From Phycisphaerae bacterium (GTDB taxonomy: Bacteria > Planctomycetota > Phycisphaerae > UBA1845 > UTPLA1), in NCBI GenBank assembly GCA_016935885.1, contig JAFGQA010000506.1:1-24954 (forward strand): 24,954 bases of DNA, read 5' to 3'. Made by a program: the position numbers and the translations under genes. The notes under the pieces were generated by a model. The model was not told the origin of the DNA and made no database searches. It saw only the letters and a program-made list of their open reading frames with translations. Each line of letters starts with the position of its first letter. Positions within the stretch are counted from its first letter, which is position 1. Of this stretch, positions 21,164-24,954 are shown in pieces.

Positions 21164-21898
21164 ATGGTCAGGCATGAGATAGTGCTGGGTTGGCTCGCTT
21201 TGCTCCTGGGCATGGCTGCGGGGGCGCGGGCGGACGTGCGCGTCTGGACGTCTGTATCAGGCGCGAAGGTCACGGCGGAGTTCGTCGAGAAGCAGGGCGA
21301 CTTCGTCGTGCTCAGGGGCGAGAACGGCAAGGACCTCAAGATCGGCCTGGAGAAGCTGAGCGAGGCGGACCGCAGTTTCGTCCGGGAACTGCTCGGCGAG
21401 GTTGAGCCCACACCCGAGGCCGCGGAGCATCCGGTCGGCCGGATCATCAAGGATGTCGCCTGCGAGGAAGAGCCGGAGTGGTCCTACCTGCTGTACCTGC
21501 CGCGCGCATACAAGCCGGACCGCAAGTGGCCGGTGCTCTACATCCTCGGGCCGATGGGCGGGTCGGAATACGACGTCCAGCGCTACGTGAAGGGGGCGGA
21601 ACTGAACGGCTGGATCCTGGCCATGTCCACCCAGCGCCGGAACAATTTCGACCGCTCGGGCGAGGCGGTGCGCGCGATGGACCATCACGTGCATGGCAGT
21701 CGCGGGGTCGGACCACAGGTTTCCTTAGAGCACCAACAACTTACGACGACGAAAACGGCAGATTCGACCCCTTACAGCCGCTTTTCGGGCCCCGAAATCG
21801 CTTCTAAGGACTCTCTCGGCAGTGTCTTTGGCATCGCCGTGGCCTGGCGGGGGGACCCACGAAGCACAAGCAACACATATCTCGCAGGCAGCTCTTGA
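21164..21898 (+). pseudogene. Truncated secreted SHD1-domain / esterase-like protein
   Basis: The frame begins with a signal peptide (MVRHEIVLGWLALLLGMAAGARA) and an SHD1 (SLA1-homology) domain, VWTSVSGAKVTAEFVEKQGDFVVLRGENGKDLKIGLEKLSEAD, common in secreted proteins of Planctomycetes and Verrucomicrobia. Next comes the start of an alpha/beta-hydrolase-like part (YLLYLPRAYKPDRKWPVLYILG, then GWILAMSTQRRNNFDRSGEAV). About residue 180 the coding pattern ends where repeat F begins (21704), and the remaining residues only translate the repeat. The catalytic serine region of an esterase is therefore missing and the gene is probably dead. The stop at 21896-21898 lies in the promoter of the next operon. 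Confidence 0.72.
21704..21810 (+). repeat. Repeat F, right copy
   Basis: GGGGTCGGACCACAGG ... AGAGCACCAACAACTTACG ... CCCCTTACAGCCGCTTTTCGG ... AAATCGCTTCTAAGGA. Inverted relative to 6222-6329. It truncates the SHD1 gene and marks the right edge of the region containing dnd and the SRA-HNH genes. Confidence 0.7.
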
Positions 21899-21926
21899 CG
21901 ATATGTCGTATCTGACATATTGTCAA
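21895..21926 (+). promoter_or_regulatory. Promoter and 32-bp dyad operator of the second higBA-like operon
   Basis: TTGACG (21895-21900), exactly 17 bp, TATTGT (21918-21923), with ATG at 21930. The same bases form a dyad: TTGAC, one base, ATATGTC, a 6-base centre, GACATAT, one base, GTCAA. All 24 arm bases pair. The operator therefore covers both promoter boxes, as expected for tight autorepression by the HigA-like protein. Confidence 0.8.
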
Positions 21927-21929
21927 TCT

Positions 21930-22268
21930 ATGAGTCCGGGAGACAAACCCCTGGTCTGGCGCAGCGGTGAAGTGAAAACGCCCCCGTTCTCACGGGAGGC
22001 GCGGGTCGAAGCGGGATATCGGCTGAGATTGCTCCAGAAGGGCGAAAGCCTGGGGCTGCCGCATTCGCGGCCGATGCCTTCGATCGGTAAGCGGTGTCAT
22101 GAATTGCGCATCAAAGACGCAGGCGCGACCTGGAGGATTATCTACAGAATCGACGATGATGCGATTGTGATCCTGGAGATCTTCGACAAGAACACAAACA
22201 AGACACCCACATGGGTCATCGATAATTGCAGAAGACGTATAAAGCAGTACGATCGCGACCTTACATAG
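21930..22268 (+). CDS. RelE/HigB-type (Gp49-like) toxin
   Basis: This 112-residue protein has the phage-Gp49-like toxin core: GYRLRLLQKGESLGLPHSRPMPSIGKRCHELRI followed by ATWRIIYRIDDDAIVILEIFDKNTNKTP and a basic end (NCRRRIKQYDRD). The ATG at 21930 is chosen because earlier in-frame ATGs (21822, 21903) lie in repeat F or inside the promoter. Family members cleave mRNA on the ribosome. With the XRE gene 9 bp downstream it forms a HigBA-like operon; leader length from the predicted start site is nearly zero. It is not closely similar to the toxin at 4503-4856, so the two pairs look independently acquired. Confidence 0.85.
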   Translation: MSPGDKPLVWRSGEVKTPPFSREARVEAGYRLRLLQKGESLGLPHSRPMPSIGKRCHELRIKDAGATWRIIYRIDDDAIVILEIFDKNTNKTPTWVIDNCRRRIKQYDRDLT

Positions 22269-22276
22269 GAATACGG

Positions 22277-22684
22277 ATGATGAAAACCGTCAAGCGGCAG
22301 AAGTTGGAGTCCAAAGGCTGGAAGGTCGGCACGGCCTATGACTTGCTGGGGCTGAGTGACGAAGAGGCGATGCTGATTGATCTCAAGATTCATGTGAGCG
22401 AAGGCCTGCGGAAGCTTCGTCGCAAGAGGCGCGTGACACAGGAACAACTTGCAGATGCGCTGTGTTCCAGCCAATCCCGGGTGGCCAAAATGGAGGCTGG
22501 GGATCCTTCAGTCTCTCTGGACCTCCTGGCCCGGGCCTGTTTCAAGCTCGGGGCGACGAGCAGAGAGTTGGAGAGGATGATGTCCGGACAGAACCGTAGA
22601 CCCCTCAGCATCGTGGCCGAGAAAAGGGCTTCGTACACCACAGCACGCCATGCTTCGCGACCTCGAGCCAAAGCCAAGAAGTAG
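22277..22684 (+). CDS. XRE-family antitoxin of the second HigBA-like pair
   Basis: This 135-residue protein starts with a GWKVGTAYDLLGLSDEEAMLIDLKIHVSEGLRKLR segment typical of antitoxins paired with Gp49-like toxins. The XRE HTH follows (about residues 50-95: VTQEQLADALCSSQSRVAKMEAGDPSVSLDLLARACFKLG), then a basic Arg/Lys-rich tail. ATG 22277 has AGGA 6 bases upstream; ATG 22280 is equally possible. It would bind the 32-bp dyad over the promoter. Confidence 0.87.
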   Translation: MMKTVKRQKLESKGWKVGTAYDLLGLSDEEAMLIDLKIHVSEGLRKLRRKRRVTQEQLADALCSSQSRVAKMEAGDPSVSLDLLARACFKLGATSRELERMMSGQNRRPLSIVAEKRASYTTARHASRPRAKAKK

Positions 22685-22954
22685 CCGTAGGCGGGTTGGA
22701 GCGGCGACCGAGGGCGGACCTCGCTCACATCTTCTTGGGGCAGAGAGGGACAGGCAAGTAGTAGGAAGATGGGGGACAGGCAAGTAGTGCGCAAGTAGTG
22801 CGCGGAGTCCGCGGTTCCCATTCCATCAGTGGGCATTAGTGCGAATTAGTGGTTGCCCCTCTCTGGACGGACGAGACAAGGTCTGATTTGGCCATTTTTC
22901 TTGTGGTGTTTGGTGCTTGCATCCCGCCGCGCAATCTCGTTTCATATGCATAGA
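22685..22954. other. Intergenic stretch with short tandem repeats
   Basis: It holds a CCGAGGGCGGACCTCGCT copy (about 22707-22726), three GCAAGTAGT copies between 22755 and 22800 (two preceded by ACAG), a CCGCGGTTCCCATTCC stretch and AGTGGGCATTAGTGCGAATTAG-like repeats. No gene is visible. Confidence 0.6.
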
Positions 22955-22971
22955 TTCACGTTATACGTGAA
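22955..22971. promoter_or_regulatory. Candidate operator of the second AbiE operon
   Basis: TTCACGTTATACGTGAA is a 17-bp near-perfect palindrome ending 3 bp before the ATG at 22975. Its half-site TACGTGAA is shared with the promoter region of the first AbiE operon (near 1791-1798). It leaves no room for a normal ribosome binding site. Confidence 0.55.
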
Positions 22972-22974
22972 CTT

Positions 22975-23769
22975 ATGAGAACGAAACGAAACATGGGAAT
23001 CGAGTTTGTAAGGGAACTTCTGCGCCGCGGATACGGCACATTCTCCCGTGAGACCGCCGCCAAGAAACTGGGCGGAGGTCCCAGCCTGAGCAACAAGCTG
23101 GCGCGGCTGGCGGATTCCGGCTGGATCATGCCAATCGGGCGGGGTTTCTACGCTGTAATCGAGCCCGGCAATCAGGGATACGGCTTCGCGCCTCCGCAAG
23201 CCTTCCTGGACGATTGGGCGAAGCATCGCGGATTCCAGTACTACGTGGGCGGAATCAGCGCGGCGGAAATCCACGGCGCGGCGCACCAGCGCCCACAGAC
23301 CTACCAAGTCGTTGTGGATCGCGCCCTCCGCCCGTTCCGGTACGGCGATCTGCGCATTTCCTTCTTCAGGAAAACGCCGATTACGGATCACATGTGGGTG
23401 CAGAAAAGCACCCCCACGGGATATCTCCGGGTCAGTACGCCCGAGACGACCGCCTATGACCTGCTGTTTCTTCCGCGTGCGTGCCGGTCCTTGAGCCGGG
23501 TCGCCACGATTTTCGTGGAGCTTGGCGAGGCCATGAAGGGTCCCGCGCTGGCTGGCCTCTGCGCGATGGACTGCGAGACCATACCGCTTCAGAGATTGGG
23601 ATGGTTGCTGGACCGCACGGGCTGGAAGAAGCTCACCGGCAAACTGCACGACGCCTTGAAGCAACGAAAGCCGCAGTGGCGCGTGCTGGACCCGCGGCTG
23701 CCGGAGGAAGGGAAACGAAACGATCGCTGGCACATCGTCGAAAACACCGACGTGGAGCCGGATATCTGA
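22975..23769 (+). CDS. AbiEi-family antitoxin of a type IV toxin-antitoxin pair
   Basis: This 264-residue protein has an N-terminal winged-helix domain (about 10-60: LLRRGYGTFSRETAAKKLGGGPSLSNKLARLADSGWIMPIGRGFYAVI) and the AbiEi body with FQYYVGGISAAEIHGAAHQ, FRYGDLRISFF and VSTPETTAYDLLFLPRA. In the family the N-domain binds operator DNA and the rest neutralises AbiEii. The ATG at 22975 follows directly on a palindrome, and translation is probably leaderless or weakly initiated. Order (antitoxin then toxin) is the usual one. It is about 57 residues longer than the AbiEi-like protein at 387-1010 and clearly not a recent duplicate. Confidence 0.88.
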   Translation: MRTKRNMGIEFVRELLRRGYGTFSRETAAKKLGGGPSLSNKLARLADSGWIMPIGRGFYAVIEPGNQGYGFAPPQAFLDDWAKHRGFQYYVGGISAAEIHGAAHQRPQTYQVVVDRALRPFRYGDLRISFFRKTPITDHMWVQKSTPTGYLRVSTPETTAYDLLFLPRACRSLSRVATIFVELGEAMKGPALAGLCAMDCETIPLQRLGWLLDRTGWKKLTGKLHDALKQRKPQWRVLDPRLPEEGKRNDRWHIVENTDVEPDI

Positions 23770-23784
23770 TGGTCGGGAACGGGC

Positions 23785-24615
23785 ATGATACCTGAGAACT
23801 ACCTGCGCGAATGGAAGGAACAGGCGCCGTGGAAGACCGACGGCATGGTGGAGCAGGATCTCATTATCTGCCGGAGCCTTGTGGCGCTCTTCTCCGAGCC
23901 CGTCCTGTCCAAGCACCTGGCATTTCGAGGGGGCACCGCACTTCACAAGCTCCACCTCGCACCGGCCAGCCGTTACTCCGAGGATATTGACCTGGTGCAG
24001 GTTGTCGGCGGTCCCATCGGGCATATCTTCGATGCCCTCCGCAGGGCCCTGGGAGATCTCCTGGGCAAGCCTCAGCGAAAACAAGGACCGGGTGTGGTTA
24101 CGGTCACCTACAAGATGGCCGCAACGAGCGCCGCCTCGCAAACACTTCGGCTCAAGGTGGAAATCAATTCGCGTGAGCACTTCGCCGTGCTGGGCGTGAC
24201 ATCGAGCGCGCTCAGTGTCTCATCTCGATGGTTCTCGGGTTCGGCCAACATCCCGACCTATTGCATCGAGGAGCTGCTGGGCACGAAGCTCCGCGCCATG
24301 TATCAACGGCGGAAAGGTCGCGACCTCTTTGATCTCTGGCTGGGGTTATCTCAAGGGAAAGCCAATCCGGAGCTGATAGGCAGGTGTTTCCACCGCTACA
24401 TGGCCGCTTCGGATCTCCGGGTGAGTGCTCGTGAATACCAGTTGAGCATGGAGCCGAAGCTGGTTCATCCGGACTTTGTATACGATACGGACGACCTTCT
24501 CAGGCCCGGGGTCAACTTCGACCTGCCCGCGGCGTATGCGGTGGTCGAGCGGGAGATCATCAGCCGCCTGGATGCCTTTCGGGACGAGGGCTACGCCGAG
24601 GCCGGACCTCGCTGA
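23785..24615 (+). CDS. AbiEii-family nucleotidyltransferase toxin
   Basis: This 276-residue protein has the AbiEii signature FRGGTALHKLHL at 47-58, then SRYSEDIDLV at 62-71, and the second block ELLGTKLRAMYQRRKGRDLFDLW. The glycines and acidic residues of the nucleotidyltransferase active site are all present, so the enzyme is probably active. It starts 15 bp after the AbiEi gene, with GGGAACGGG upstream. The last residues (AEAGPR) come from a GAGGCCGGACCTCGCT dispersed repeat, so the original C-terminus may have been altered. The family adds nucleotides to RNA and stops growth. Confidence 0.9.
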   Translation: MIPENYLREWKEQAPWKTDGMVEQDLIICRSLVALFSEPVLSKHLAFRGGTALHKLHLAPASRYSEDIDLVQVVGGPIGHIFDALRRALGDLLGKPQRKQGPGVVTVTYKMAATSAASQTLRLKVEINSREHFAVLGVTSSALSVSSRWFSGSANIPTYCIEELLGTKLRAMYQRRKGRDLFDLWLGLSQGKANPELIGRCFHRYMAASDLRVSAREYQLSMEPKLVHPDFVYDTDDLLRPGVNFDLPAAYAVVEREIISRLDAFRDEGYAEAGPR

Positions 24616-24954
24616 CATTCTCTCGGTCAAGTGCTCGCCGGAAATCCAAGCGCTTGAAAAGGGCCTTTCCGCCGCAGGCGGATCAGCCAAAGGCTGACGA
24701 GCCGCTTTTCGGGCCTGGAAATCGCTTCTAAGAGGTGCCCACGAAACACCCCGCATCAGAGCCTGCGTCACGGTGCGTGGCAGGCGCGAAAGGACACGGA
24801 AGAGGAGAAGAGGTAGCTACGAAAGGCACGAAAAGGAGAAGGCAAGAGAAGATCTGGCCGCGAAAGAACGCAAAAGACACAAAAGGGGAACGAAGGATGA
24901 TTGGATAATTGGATGATTCGATGATTCGGGGGAGAGAGAAGGGCCAGAGCGGAG
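24616..24954. other. Terminal intergenic region made of dispersed repeats
   Basis: No gene is visible. In order it holds a double small palindrome (TCCGCC/GGCGGA near 24669-24682 and AGCC/GGCT near 24686-24695), a repeat F fragment (24700-24732), a purine-rich GAAAGGCACGAAAAGG tract (about 24785-24890) and an inverted repeat B fragment (GATGATTGGATAATTGGATG, about 24895-24940). Confidence 0.6.

Noticed and set aside
22942..24180. 412-residue frame on the minus strand opposite the second AbiE operon
   Set aside because: It is an antisense shadow of two well-supported genes with family motifs and has no family resemblance of its own.

Overview
This window reads as a defence-rich accessory region from a GC-rich Gram-negative bacterium, probably of the PVC group (Verrucomicrobiota, Kiritimatiellota, Lentisphaerota or Planctomycetota). 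Three things point there: a secreted protein with an SHD1 (SLA1-homology) domain, which is typical of that group; a ydbH-ynbE-ydbL cell-envelope operon, which implies an outer membrane; and intergenic spaces full of dispersed palindromic and purine/pyrimidine-biased repeats. The phylum is an inference; there is no rRNA or marker gene here.

Left flank (1-6.2 kb): the tail of an unidentified gene; a minus-strand AbiE-type toxin-antitoxin pair with the nucleotidyltransferase gene first; the minus-strand ydbH-ynbE-ydbL operon, lying between two 138-bp direct repeats; a plus-strand HigBA-type pair; and about 1 kb of repeats with no convincing gene.

Central island (6.2-18.7 kb, all plus strand): a DNA phosphorothioation cluster in the order dndB-dndC-dndD-dndE-dndA (12491-18712). 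It is preceded by an unusual gene set: a DUF4145-like/SNF2 helicase, a ParB-like protein, a protein resembling only the central HTH part of ParB, a beta-CASP-like metallo-beta-lactamase-fold nuclease, and a second ParB-like protein. The usual restriction partners DndFGH are not in the window, so the upstream module is a candidate replacement effector or an accessory to sulfur modification. A TGGAAGT-type repeat array overlaps the predicted dndB promoter and suggests autoregulation.

Right flank (18.7-24.9 kb): an IS30-type transposase remnant; a minus-strand set of XRE regulator, SRA/YDG-like plus HNH nuclease and DUF429 protein (possibly a modification-dependent nuclease locus); a truncated SHD1/esterase-like secreted protein ending in a dispersed repeat; a second HigBA-type pair with a 32-bp dyad across its promoter; and a second AbiE pair in the usual antitoxin-toxin order.

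Diverged inverted copies of a ~107-bp repeat lie at 6222-6329 and 21704-21810 and bracket the island. HigBA and AbiE pairs sit outside them on both sides, so the layout is nested: AbiE, HigBA, [Dnd and associated nucleases], HigBA, AbiE. The repeats include small hairpin elements whose stem sequences change while base pairing and a GTA/GAA internal loop are kept, which suggests a mobile structured repeat family.
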